From an uncultured Dysgonomonas sp. (lineage in GTDB: Bacteria > Bacteroidota > Bacteroidia > Bacteroidales > Dysgonomonadaceae), in NCBI GenBank assembly GCA_900556485.1, contig USOX01000003.1, forward strand, positions 124,001-188,000: DNA of 64,000 nucleotides, read 5' to 3'. The stretch's first letter is position 1; each line of letters starts with the position of its first letter. Positions 54,096 through 62,428 of the stretch are shown here, one piece after another. Made by a program: the position numbers and the translations under genes. Below the pieces are notes generated by a model. The model was given only the letters and a program-made list of their open reading frames with translations, was not told where the DNA came from and searched no databases.

Positions 54096-55301
54096 ATGGC
54101 ATCAAGGGAATCTTATTTAAGAATCGTTAATCTGACCAAACACGCAATGACTGTAAATGTAAGCTCTGTTGAAAACAACGATTGGGATGGAATAAGCAGA
54201 CCCGACCGAAATTTCAACAATGTGACCATAGAGCCATTTTCGTCATTGAGGCACAGGGAAGAATTGAACTATTGGGCCAGGAGTGCATGGTACAATATGT
54301 ACTTCTGTTTTGAAAATGGAGACAAGATAGGGATACGCAACGATCAGCTGGACAGCATGAAATGGCTACAACGCTTATACCCTGTAGAAGAGAAAGATGC
54401 AGAGAAGTATGTTATTTTCCAGAATAATATAAACAGCCGGGAAAATACATTCTATATTACATCTAAATATTGGTGTAAAGATCTTAGCAATGATCTGTAT
54501 TTGTATAACCTAACTATACCGGGTACACATGATACCTGTGCAACCCACGCTCTTCCTTTTGCAAAATGCCAGAATTTAGGACTGAAGGAACAGCTCGATC
54601 TGGGGATACGTTTCATCGATATAAGATGCAGGCATATGAATGACAGATTTGCAATACATCACGGATCGGTATATCAGAAGCTTAATTTCAGAGATATATT
54701 GGATGAATGTATGGATTTCCTCAAACGGTCTAAAGAAAAGAACAACGGCGAAAACAGTGAATTCATTATCTTTTCAGTGAAAGAAGAATATGATGGGACA
54801 GATAATACCCGCAGCTTTGAAGAAACACTGATAAATAAATACCTGGTAGAAAGACCAACTGAATTTTTCTATATAAAACGTACAATTCCGCAGGTAAAAG
54901 ATATAAGAGGTAAGATAGTTCTGCTAAGCAGATATAAGAATAATACAATAGGAATTAATGCCACACCTTGGGCAGATAATACATCTTTTGAGATTAATAA
55001 TACCGCGAATTTGTACGTTCAGGACAGGTATCAGTTAACTCCTTTCGAAAATAAATGGACAGATATAAGATGGTGCCTTGATAAGGCTACATTATCAAAT
55101 CATGAGGCTACATTATTCCTTAATTATTGTAGTGGGATACAGCCTCCGTCCGAGCCTAAAGTGTTGGCTCATAACATCAATAATACGCTATTCAGTTATG
55201 TGTCGAAGGAGGAGAAAAAAAGATTGGGTGTCCTTGTTATGGACTTCCCCGAAACATGTGAAGCATTAACGCGCTCGATAGTTTGCTTAAACTTTAAGTA
55301 A
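54096..55301 (+). CDS. PI-PLC X-domain protein
   Basis: 401 residues without a signal peptide. Residues about 1-115 are an extra domain (SYLRIVNLTKHAMTVNVSSVENNDWDGI). The PI-PLC X domain starts near 130: LSNDLYLYNLTIPGTHDTCATHA with the first catalytic His near 144, GLKEQLDLGIRFIDIRCRHMNDRFAIHHGSVYQ with the second His near 189, and IRGKIVLLSRY. Bacterial members cleave phosphatidylinositol or GPI anchors. Metal is not needed in this group. It is preceded by a lipoprotein gene. Lack of a signal sequence is unusual for a phospholipase; substrate unknown. Confidence 0.85.
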   Translation: MASRESYLRIVNLTKHAMTVNVSSVENNDWDGISRPDRNFNNVTIEPFSSLRHREELNYWARSAWYNMYFCFENGDKIGIRNDQLDSMKWLQRLYPVEEKDAEKYVIFQNNINSRENTFYITSKYWCKDLSNDLYLYNLTIPGTHDTCATHALPFAKCQNLGLKEQLDLGIRFIDIRCRHMNDRFAIHHGSVYQKLNFRDILDECMDFLKRSKEKNNGENSEFIIFSVKEEYDGTDNTRSFEETLINKYLVERPTEFFYIKRTIPQVKDIRGKIVLLSRYKNNTIGINATPWADNTSFEINNTANLYVQDRYQLTPFENKWTDIRWCLDKATLSNHEATLFLNYCSGIQPPSEPKVLAHNINNTLFSYVSKEEKKRLGVLVMDFPETCEALTRSIVCLNFK

Positions 55302-55327
55302 ACAGCCAAAACTCCGTAACAGAAGCG

Positions 55328-55361
55328 AAGCCGGAAGAGGAATATCCTTTTCCGGCTTTTG
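55328..55361 (+). terminator. Intrinsic terminator after the PI-PLC gene
   Basis: AGCCGGAAGAGGA / TCCTTTTCCGGCT stem with a single internal mismatch, then TTTTG; 27 bp past the stop. Confidence 0.85.
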
Positions 55362-55385
55362 TACTACACTAATTTGATAATATAA

Positions 55386-56219
55386 TTACTGAAGCTTGAA
55401 CACTATCGGCATTGTGAAATAAACATGTACAGGGTTACCTTGTTGTTTGCCAGGGATCCATCTAGGCATCGATTTTATAACTCTTGCAGCTTCTTTATCG
55501 CAACTAGGGCTGACTCCTTTAAGTACTTGAATATCGGTTATATCACCAGTTTTACTTACCACAAAACGTACTGTAACTTTACCTTGTATTCCCATTTCCT
55601 GATCTACTACCGGATATTTAAGGTTATCCTTGATGTATTTGTACATCTCACCATCACCACCCGGGAATTGAGGCATTATTTCGGCTCCGAAAATAATCTC
55701 CGGTTTATCCTCTTTTGGTTTAGCTACAATCAGATTTTCTAATTCTTTGCGTACTGCATCCGCATCTTTCGATCCGTTCTTGACTTCAAATGCTCCGATG
55801 GCTACAGTTTTATCCTTTAATAAATCATCCATGTTTGCCATTTCACTTTCTTCCGGCGCATCAGCATCGTCTACAATCTTCGGAGGAGAAAATTTTTGCA
55901 TTGCTACAAACTTAGGAGGCTCAGGCATTTCGGGTTGTACAAACTCTTCCGGCTTTTCTATCACGGTGTTATCAATATCAATTACACTTGTAGTATAAAC
56001 ATCATCAATACCATCTGTATGTGTTCTTGTAGCAGCTTCGATCTTACTAACAATTGAAGGTAAGAAGGCAACAAAGACAACAAATAATATTATTACTCCA
56101 AAGGCAACCAAATGTCTCTTGCTTGAAGACTGGCGTAGTTCGAACGCTCCGTATGATTTATTTTTCCCTTCGAAAATCATATCACACCATTCTGTGGAAT
56201 TTAGATTTAAGTTTTTCAT
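55386..56219 (-). CDS. tonB: TonB energy transducer
   Basis: 277 residues. N-terminal cytoplasmic piece followed by a membrane helix (HLVAFGVIILFVVFVAFLP, about 35-53), a periplasmic Pro/Glu-rich spacer (KPEEFVQPEMPEPPKFVAMQKFSPPKIV) and the C-terminal TonB domain (MPQFPGGDGEMYKYIKDNLKYPVVDQEMGIQGKVTVRFVVSKTGDITDIQVLKG...RWIPGKQQGNPVHVYFTMPIVFKLQ). It carries proton-motive energy to TonB-dependent receptors such as those at 8779 and 23810. No exbB/exbD gene is adjacent. Confidence 0.92.
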   Translation of the reverse strand: MKNLNLNSTEWCDMIFEGKNKSYGAFELRQSSSKRHLVAFGVIILFVVFVAFLPSIVSKIEAATRTHTDGIDDVYTTSVIDIDNTVIEKPEEFVQPEMPEPPKFVAMQKFSPPKIVDDADAPEESEMANMDDLLKDKTVAIGAFEVKNGSKDADAVRKELENLIVAKPKEDKPEIIFGAEIMPQFPGGDGEMYKYIKDNLKYPVVDQEMGIQGKVTVRFVVSKTGDITDIQVLKGVSPSCDKEAARVIKSMPRWIPGKQQGNPVHVYFTMPIVFKLQ

Positions 56220-56463
56220 GACTGTAAGTTTTATTTGTTATGTAATTATTTCCTTTTGTACCTAATAGATAGCCAGAAAAGAAAAATTCCATAAATAGGT
56301 TATATTTTTTTTGAAAAAAGTGAAAAACAAATTCATAGCTGCCTTAAAAAAATAGTACCTTGCATGTGAATTATGAATGCCAATCAGGATTAAAAAAAAG
56401 AAAAACACTAATAAAAAGCCTACTTTTTAATTCGCACATTTTTATCATAAACAAAATAATATA

Positions 56464-57189
56464 ATGAAGAAACTAATACTATTGACCTCTATTTCCCTAT
56501 TACTGGCAGGATGCGGTAATACCAATAATGAAAATAACAACAAGGCTAATGAGGAAACTAATGCCAATGCTGTAGTCATGGAAGATGCTTCTATAACATT
56601 GTCGGGCATCAACTTTACCAAAGCGGTAAATGAGGCAGCTAAATATAGCAAAGTGGAAAATGATTGCCTGATAATAGACGCTCCTGCTAAAACAAATTAC
56701 TTTATTTCGCCGGATGGTTCACGATTCGAAGCATCTGCTCCTATCCTACTAACTGAAATAGATAATACAAAAGCGTTTACTTTCACTACACGTATGGAAA
56801 GTGCAATAGAGAAAATATATGATGCCGGAAAGGTGTATATCTATGTTGATAACAACAGGTGGTTGAAATATGCTTTTGAGCGTGATGAGAAAAACCGTTG
56901 CCGCGTTGTTACAGTAAGAACTGAAGGTTCTTCCGATGATAATAATCATGACATTATAGGACAAGACTTTGTATATGTGCGTATTTCGTCCAATGTAAAA
57001 CAAATAGGATTTTATTATTCTCTGGATGGAAAAGAATGGAACCTGGCACGGATATACAGAAACGAATATCCTGAAAAGATATGGCTGGGGGTGAGTTCTC
57101 AATCGCCAAAAGAAGGAAATAATGTTACATCGTTCGAGTATATAAGCCTGACAGATAGTTACATATCGAATCATAGATTGGGAGAATAG
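56464..57189 (+). CDS. DUF1349 lipoprotein
   Basis: 241 residues. Lipobox SLLLAGCGN (Cys17), then a short Asn/Glu linker. The domain matches DUF1349 (concanavalin-like fold): FISPDGSRFEASAPILL, FTFTTRMESA, YDAGKVYIYVDNNRWLKYAFERDEKNRCRVVTVRTEGSSDDNN, FVYVRISSNVKQIGFYYSLDGKEWNLARIY and WLGVSSQSPKEGN. Second family member in the window besides 15975; this one is lipid-anchored. Function unknown. Confidence 0.85.
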   Translation: MKKLILLTSISLLLAGCGNTNNENNNKANEETNANAVVMEDASITLSGINFTKAVNEAAKYSKVENDCLIIDAPAKTNYFISPDGSRFEASAPILLTEIDNTKAFTFTTRMESAIEKIYDAGKVYIYVDNNRWLKYAFERDEKNRCRVVTVRTEGSSDDNNHDIIGQDFVYVRISSNVKQIGFYYSLDGKEWNLARIYRNEYPEKIWLGVSSQSPKEGNNVTSFEYISLTDSYISNHRLGE

Positions 57190-57207
57190 TATTTGTAAAA
57201 TTATTTA

Positions 57208-57273
57208 ATAGAACACAGAGTAAAAGGAGTAACACAGAGTTTCTCATCCTTTCGGATTTGCAGTCTGAAAGTA
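57208..57273. repeat. CACAGAGTAAAAGGAGT and TTTCGGATTTGCAGTCTGAAAG repeats
   Basis: 57208-57242 has CACAGAGTAAAAGGAG-TAACACAGAGTTT words of the CACGGAG family; 57250-57272 is a TTTCGG..CTGAAAG hairpin. Two families stacked, as at 23009-23096. Confidence 0.6.
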
Positions 57274-57380
57274 TGAGGTATTTTTTGCCTGTTCCATAAA
57301 AAAGCTATTTCTTTAATTAAATTTTAATAAATAAACGATTTTTAGCCTGACATTTTTTTATAAATCAAATCTTAAAATGC

Positions 57381-57388
57381 TACATTTG
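57381..57388 (+). promoter_or_regulatory. Bacteroidota -7 element of the mannosyltransferase gene
   Basis: TACATTTG, full match, 22 bp before the ATG at 57411, giving a leader of about 15 bases. Confidence 0.55.
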
Positions 57389-57410
57389 CGCTTTACTAAA
57401 AAGAAAAACA

Positions 57411-58148
57411 ATGTCTGACTCGGTAGTTATAATCCCTACTTATAATGAAATAGAGAACATAGAGGCTATTATCAAGGCTGTATTCGACCTGCCTAAGATA
57501 TTTGATGTGCTTATTATCGATGATGGTTCTCCTGACGGAACAGCTTTCGCAGTGAAAACATTACAGGCGGAATATCCTGACAGACTCTTCCTTATCGAAC
57601 GCTCCGGTAAGTTAGGTTTGGGAACAGCCTACATTGCAGGATTCAGATGGACGCTCGAACGGGATTATGAATATGTATTCGAGATGGATGCAGATTTTTC
57701 GCACAATCCTCTTGATCTTCTTCGCCTTTACGATGCTTGTGCCAATGAGGAAGCAGACATGGCTGTAGGTTCCCGTTATTATAGTGGGGTCAATGTGGTA
57801 AACTGGCCAATGGGACGGGTATTGATGTCTTATTTTGCATCTAAATATGTGCGGTTTATCACTGGTATGAAGGTACATGATGCAACAGCCGGATTTGTAT
57901 GCTACACTAGAAAGGTATTGGAAACCATAGACTTGGACAATATACGTTTTAAGGGCTATGCTTTCCAAGTGGAAATGAAATATACTGCTCATTGCCTGGG
58001 CTTTAAAATAAAGGAAGTGTCTATCATCTTTGTAAACCGTATGTTGGGTACATCTAAAATGAATTCGGGTATATTCGCCGAAGGTATTTTCGGTGTTTTG
58101 ACTATGAGGATCAGACAATTGTTTGGAGGTATAAAGAAAAAGAAATAA
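57411..58148 (+). CDS. Polyprenol-monophosphomannose synthase (GT2, DPM1-like)
   Basis: 245-residue family 2 glycosyltransferase. N-terminal VVIIPTYNEIENIEAII (nucleotide-sugar site), VLIIDDGSPDGTAFAVKTL, FEMDADFSHNPLDLLRLYDAC (the DxD-type motif, about 88-108), DMAVGSRYY, and the DPM1-like ending VNRMLGTSKMNSGIFAEGIFG. The family transfers mannose or glucose from a nucleotide sugar to polyprenyl phosphate for surface glycan synthesis. There is no C-terminal membrane pair, as in soluble DPM1-type enzymes. Confidence 0.9.
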   Translation: MSDSVVIIPTYNEIENIEAIIKAVFDLPKIFDVLIIDDGSPDGTAFAVKTLQAEYPDRLFLIERSGKLGLGTAYIAGFRWTLERDYEYVFEMDADFSHNPLDLLRLYDACANEEADMAVGSRYYSGVNVVNWPMGRVLMSYFASKYVRFITGMKVHDATAGFVCYTRKVLETIDLDNIRFKGYAFQVEMKYTAHCLGFKIKEVSIIFVNRMLGTSKMNSGIFAEGIFGVLTMRIRQLFGGIKKKK

Positions 58149-58154
58149 AAATTG

Positions 58155-58240
58155 TATATTTGCATCGGTTTTTCGAAATTGGTGATTTTTTTTTATCTAT
58201 GATGAAAAAGCTATTAGCTGTTAGCTCATAGTTTTTAACA
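58155..58240 (+). promoter_or_regulatory. TATATTTG element and AGCTATTAGCTG hairpin in the GT2-FAH gap
   Basis: TATATTTG (58155-58162) is a full -7 match. At 58207-58236 AAAAAGCTATTAGCTGTTAGC and CATAGTTTTT form an inverted word element that resembles the insert in the cobalamin riboswitch at 61878-61943. A run of GTGTCACTTTCGTCACCTTTG words follows at 58291-58318. The FAH gene starts at 58382. Confidence 0.4.
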
Positions 58241-58381
58241 GAATATATATTTATAGCTGAACAAAAAGTAACGAGTAAAATATATACAAAAGTGTCACTT
58301 TCGTCACCTTTGTCACTTTTTATAAAAACAGAGTAGAGAAACAAGACCTATAACCCTAATAAAGCTTTAAGGTATACTTTA

Positions 58382-59008
58382 ATGAAAATAATCTGTGTAG
58401 GCCTAAATTATCAGTCGCATAATAAAGAAATGGGAAGGGCATTGTCTGCAAAAGATGATGATCCGGTTCTGTTTATGAAGCCTGATACAGCTTTATTACC
58501 TCATAACAAAAATCAATTTTATATACCTGATTTTTCGTCCGATATTCATTACGAGACCGAACTTGTAGTAAAAATAAGCAAGATGGGCAAAAATATAGCC
58601 GAACGTTTTGCACACCGTTACTATGAGGAAATAAGCCTGGGAATTGATTTCACTGCCAGAGATATACAGAGCGAATTGAAGAAAAAAGGTTTACCTTGGG
58701 AAATATCCAAAGCCTTTGATAATTCGGCCGCAACAGGAACTTTTCTGCATAAGGATGATTTCAGGAAAGACATTCAGAATCTTAATTTTAGCCTCGATAT
58801 AGATGGTAATACTGTACAATCGGGCAATACTGCAGATATGATTCATTCTGTGGATAAAATAATAGCTTATGCCAGCCGTTTCTTTACCTTGAAAACAGGT
58901 GATTTGATATTTACGGGAACTCCTGCCGGAGTAGGACGTGTAGAAATAGGAAACCGTTTACAAGCAAAGCTTGAAGAGAAAGAAATACTAGACCTGCATA
59001 TTTGTTAA
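58382..59008 (+). CDS. Fumarylacetoacetate hydrolase (FAH) fold protein
   Basis: 208 residues, the short single-domain FAH form. Features: ICVGLNYQSHNKEMG at the start, VLFMKPDTALL, HYETELVVKISKMGKNI (metal-binding Glu pair E-x-E), GIDFTARDIQSELKKKGLPWEISKAFDNSAATG, and the C-terminal LKTGDLIFTGTPAGVGRVEIG. Family members are divalent-metal hydrolases, decarboxylases or isomerases of oxo acids. The pathway is not apparent from neighbours. Confidence 0.9.
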   Translation: MKIICVGLNYQSHNKEMGRALSAKDDDPVLFMKPDTALLPHNKNQFYIPDFSSDIHYETELVVKISKMGKNIAERFAHRYYEEISLGIDFTARDIQSELKKKGLPWEISKAFDNSAATGTFLHKDDFRKDIQNLNFSLDIDGNTVQSGNTADMIHSVDKIIAYASRFFTLKTGDLIFTGTPAGVGRVEIGNRLQAKLEEKEILDLHIC

Positions 59009-59141
59009 GATCTTAAATGTTAAAAAACAAAATAAAAACAATAATTGTTATAAAAATAAGTTAGTATTATAATTAAGGATGTGTAAACTATAAGTACCTT
59101 AACAAACTGAATAATTACTTTAGAAACAATAAAGACAGAAG

Positions 59142-60317
59142 ATGAAAAATTTCTTAAAAAAAGTCATATTGGTAAATACATTTGCACTAACAACCATAGG
59201 TTTGGCAGCGCAAAACAATGATTTCAATCCGATATCGACAGCAATGCCATCATTATCCATCGCTCCTGACGCAAGAGGTGGAGGTATGGGAGATGCCGGA
59301 GTAGCAACAGCACCGGATGTATACTCACAACACTGGAATCCATCGAAATACGCTTTTTCTCCTAGTAAAGCGGGATTCGGTCTAGCATATACCCCATGGT
59401 TGAGAAAACTGGTAAACGACATCGCACTGGTGTATGGTGTGGGATACTATAAGCTGGGAAATGAAAACAATCAGGCGTTGAGTGCTTCGATACGTTACTT
59501 CTCGATGGGAGACGTGAATATGACAAGCCCTGACCCTGCTATAGGATCTCTGGGTACGCTAAGTCCGCATGAATTATCAATTGACCTCGGTTATACCCGT
59601 AAACTGACTGAAACATTCTCGCTAGGGATAGCAGGACGTTTTATCAGAGCCGATTATACAGGATTTGACGAAGAAACTTCTGCCGGTACAGCATGGGCTG
59701 CCGATGTGTCGGGATACAACGAATCATATATCAACCTTGGACAATCTGAGAGCTTGTTAAGTTTCGGTTTCAATATTTCAAATATAGGTACTAAGATAGC
59801 AACTACAGGGGGCGATAGAGATCAATTTCTGCCTACAAACCTACGTGTAGGGGCTTCATTAATGTATCCTGTAAATGATGTAAGTACTCTTTCGTTCAGT
59901 TTGGATGCCAATAAATTATTGGTACCTACCAAACCGTTGCAAAAGGAAGATGAAAGCGCAACCGATTACAACAACAGACTCGAAAAAGATTATTATAGCA
60001 TCAGTTCATTATCGGGAATCTTCAAATCGTTTGGTGATGCTCCGGGCGGATTTTCGGAAGAACTGAAAGAAATCATGTGGTCGTTAGGAGCTGAGTACGA
60101 TTATGATAATAAATTTCGTATACGTACAGGTTATTTCCACGAAAATAAGATGAAAGGAAACCGTCAGTACCTTTCTTTTGGTGCAGGATTTAAACTTACA
60201 GCTTTCCAATTGGATGTGGCTTATATGTTAGCAACAGCTCAGCAAAATCCACTAGACCAAACACTTCGTTTCTCTTTGGCATTCGATATAGAGGGAATGA
60301 AGAATTTGTTTAAATAA
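59142..60317 (+). CDS. porV: Type IX secretion outer-membrane protein PorV (LptO)
   Basis: 391 residues, the usual PorV length. Signal peptide to about LAAQ (residue 23). PorV-type N-terminus: PISTAMPSLSIAPDARGGGMGDAGVATAPDVYSQHWNPSKYAF, then a 14-strand FadL-like beta-barrel with a final AFDIEGMKNLF. In T9SS, PorV shuttles cargo with C-terminal sorting domains from the SOV pore to the surface attachment enzyme PorU. PorQ is related; the length and the IAPDARGGGMGDAG motif favour PorV. T9SS cargo is present at 1-756. Confidence 0.88.
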   Translation: MKNFLKKVILVNTFALTTIGLAAQNNDFNPISTAMPSLSIAPDARGGGMGDAGVATAPDVYSQHWNPSKYAFSPSKAGFGLAYTPWLRKLVNDIALVYGVGYYKLGNENNQALSASIRYFSMGDVNMTSPDPAIGSLGTLSPHELSIDLGYTRKLTETFSLGIAGRFIRADYTGFDEETSAGTAWAADVSGYNESYINLGQSESLLSFGFNISNIGTKIATTGGDRDQFLPTNLRVGASLMYPVNDVSTLSFSLDANKLLVPTKPLQKEDESATDYNNRLEKDYYSISSLSGIFKSFGDAPGGFSEELKEIMWSLGAEYDYDNKFRIRTGYFHENKMKGNRQYLSFGAGFKLTAFQLDVAYMLATAQQNPLDQTLRFSLAFDIEGMKNLFK

Positions 60318-60365
60318 GAAAAGTTTGTTAGCGAATTAACAGCTAGCATTTTATAAGATATAATT

Positions 60366-60410
60366 ACAAGTTTATCGGTATTTAAAAACCGGTAAACTTG
60401 TATACTTTTA
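60366..60410 (+). terminator. Hairpin terminator after porV
   Basis: ACAAGTTTATCGGT / ACCGGTAAACTTGT (14-bp stem with one G-U pair), 8-base loop, then ATACTTTTAAT; 48 bp past the stop and just upstream of ispF. Confidence 0.75.
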
Positions 60411-60432
60411 ATAAACTACTAAACTAAAACAA

Positions 60433-60912
60433 ATGAAAATACGGGTAGGTTTCGGATATGACGTACATAAACTAGCCGAAGACAGGGAATTATGGCTTGG
60501 CGGAATTAAAATAGAACACACAAAAGGATTGCTAGGACATTCGGATGCTGATGTGTTGATCCATGCGATATGTGATGCTTTGTTAGGAGCTGCTAATCTC
60601 CGCGATATAGGTTTTCACTTTCCGGATACAGCAGGAGAATTCAAGAATATAGATAGTAAAATACTTTTAAAGAGAACTTTAGAAGTTATTACAGAAAAAG
60701 GATACAAGGTTGGTAACATAGACGCTACCATATGCGCCGAACGCCCTAAAATTAATCCACATATACCACAAATGCAACTAGTGATGGCTGATATACTACA
60801 GATATCGACTGACGATATATCTATCAAAGCTACAACCTCTGAAAAGATGGGATTTGTTGGGCGTGAAGAAGGTTTTGCAGCATATGCTGTTGCGTTAATA
60901 GAAAGTATATAA
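60433..60912 (+). CDS. ispF: 2-C-methyl-D-erythritol 2,4-cyclodiphosphate synthase
   Basis: Isoprenoid enzyme of the MEP pathway. 159 residues, standard. Motifs: GFGYDVHKL (metal-binding D and H, residues 6-14), LGHSDADVLIHAICDALLGAA (HSDADV signature, about 35-55), DIGFHFPDT, and C-terminal KATTSEKMGFVGREEGFAAYAVALI. The trimer binds a divalent metal. It is followed 9 bp later by mnmD, probably in one transcript. Confidence 0.97.
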   Translation: MKIRVGFGYDVHKLAEDRELWLGGIKIEHTKGLLGHSDADVLIHAICDALLGAANLRDIGFHFPDTAGEFKNIDSKILLKRTLEVITEKGYKVGNIDATICAERPKINPHIPQMQLVMADILQISTDDISIKATTSEKMGFVGREEGFAAYAVALIESI

Positions 60913-60921
60913 TAGCATTAA

Positions 60922-61599
60922 ATGAGTAGAATGCCAAAAATAGAGCTTACAGCAGACGGATCGCATACGCTTTTTGTTCCTGAACTTGATGAACACTATC
61001 ATTCGGTAAACGGCGCTGTACAAGAATCTACTCATATATTTATCAATACCGGATTACATCATTGCAACAAGGAGAATATACATATCTTCGAAGTTGGGTT
61101 TGGAACCGGATTAAATGCATTCTTAACTCTTACGGACACAAAAAACTCCGATAAATCAATAACTTATACAAGTATAGAAGCTTATCCCCTACCCGACTCT
61201 ATTATTCATAATCTGAACTATACACAGGGTTATACCGATGAGGATAAAGAGCTGTTTTATAGACTTCATAAGGCAGAGTGGGATACGACAATACCTATAA
61301 CTACGAGCTTCGACCTACGAAAAATAAAGGCTGATTTCTCTCAGTTCGACTTCTCTAGTATATATGAGCCTGTAGATCTAATCTATTTTGATGCTTTTGC
61401 CCCTGATAAGCAACCTGATATATGGTCGCAAGAAATATTCGATAATCTTTACAGCGTCTCCAATTCTGAAGCTATATTGGTTACATATTGCGCAAAAGGG
61501 AGTATCCGCCGCATGATGCAGCAAGCAGGATTTAAAGTAGAACGCCTACCCGGCCCTCCGGGAAAAAGGGAGATGCTAAGAGCAACAAAGCCATTATAA
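60922..61599 (+). CDS. mnmD: tRNA 5-aminomethyl-2-thiouridine methyltransferase (MnmD / DUF752)
   Basis: 225 residues, the stand-alone methyltransferase domain of bifunctional MnmC. Visible: PELDEHYHSVNGAVQESTHIFINTGL, the SAM-binding HIFEVGFGTGLNAFLTL near 56-72, YTSIEAYPL, VDLIYFDAFAPDKQPDIWSQEIF (about 150-172) and YCAKGSIRRMMQQAGFKVERLPGPPGKREMLRA. It adds the methyl group in mnm5s2U34 synthesis using S-adenosylmethionine. No FAD domain is fused, as usual in Bacteroidota. Confidence 0.93.
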   Translation: MSRMPKIELTADGSHTLFVPELDEHYHSVNGAVQESTHIFINTGLHHCNKENIHIFEVGFGTGLNAFLTLTDTKNSDKSITYTSIEAYPLPDSIIHNLNYTQGYTDEDKELFYRLHKAEWDTTIPITTSFDLRKIKADFSQFDFSSIYEPVDLIYFDAFAPDKQPDIWSQEIFDNLYSVSNSEAILVTYCAKGSIRRMMQQAGFKVERLPGPPGKREMLRATKPL

Positions 61600-61747
61600 A
61601 TTATATGCCAAAAACAAAATTCCTATATTGACCTAATTATCATTCTAATTATAAAACAGACAAGTAGGGAACACTTTAAGAGAAAACTCTGAATTTTCTG
61701 AACGAAAAGCTTCTATTTATCAAATTATTCTATACCTTTACAATCAG

Positions 61748-61996
61748 ATTGGTGTTACATAGTCCGCTTTCTTCGGATGAGTAATGAAAAGGGAATCAGG
61801 TGTAAATCCTGAACAGTCGCGCTGCTGTAAACTCCACCAAAGTCTTTAAGCAACACTCAAGACCACTGTTTTGATGAAAGCTATTAGCCTTAGCTGATAG
61901 TTGTTAGCAGGAAAAGCTAAAAGCCAACGCCTATAAGCTAACTAAAAACGGGAAGGATGCTTAAAAGACGGAGTAAAGTCAGAAGACCTGCCAACG
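61748..61996 (+). ncRNA. Cobalamin (B12) riboswitch with expanded peripheral loop
   Basis: Core marks of the B12 aptamer: GGGAATCAGGTGTAAATCCTGAACAG (61791-61816), CGCGCTGCTGTAA, CCACTG paired with GGGAAGG around 61863 and 61950, and the B12 box AGTCAGAAGACCTGCCA (61977-61993). TTGG (61749-61752) and CCAA (61991-61994) close P1. Between CCACTG and GGGAAGG lies an unusual insert of about 65 nt (61878-61943) built of AGCTATTAGC / GCTAAC words. The first coding frame with protein character starts 433 nt downstream. Confidence 0.9.
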
Positions 61997-61999
61997 AAA

Positions 62000-62428
62000 A
62001 ATATCCATATCCTTCGCGAAAAGGGAAATGGAAGATTAGATTTTAAACAAGTAATTTTTTTAGTGTATTTAATGCCTTTTGGTAGGGATTTATATATTCA
62101 TAAATCTGTATCTCATGGCTAATTCTAGTGCATTATTTCAAAGAATAAGTATCTATTGAAATGTGCAGAATATAAATATCTACAATACAACAAAATAGGA
62201 AAAAGTTGTTTTTAATTTACAATTTATTATAAAATAAGTCATTAATTCGTTTAATTGTATAGGTAAGTTTCCTTAAATTTGATGCTAGAAAACTTCTAAG
62301 GGGGATGAAGTTTCCCCTTAGAAGAACACAAATCTATAATCTCTTGCGTAAACAGATAAAATACAGGAGATTATATACGTATGTACAAACAGGTCAAGAA
62401 AGAATATTAATAACAAATAAAAAACAAC
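62000..62428 (+). promoter_or_regulatory. Gene-free leader region with promoter and two hairpins
   Basis: Between riboswitch and the next gene there is no convincing ORF. TAAATTTG (62274-62281) is a full -7 match, so the downstream gene probably has its own start near 62288. The leader that follows would fold into CTTCTAAGGGG / CCCCTTAGAAG (62293-62303 with 62314-62324) and TATAATCTC / GAGATTATA (62335-62343 with 62367-62375), both perfect. No T-run follows either, so they look like regulatory or stabilising structures rather than terminators. Confidence 0.55.
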
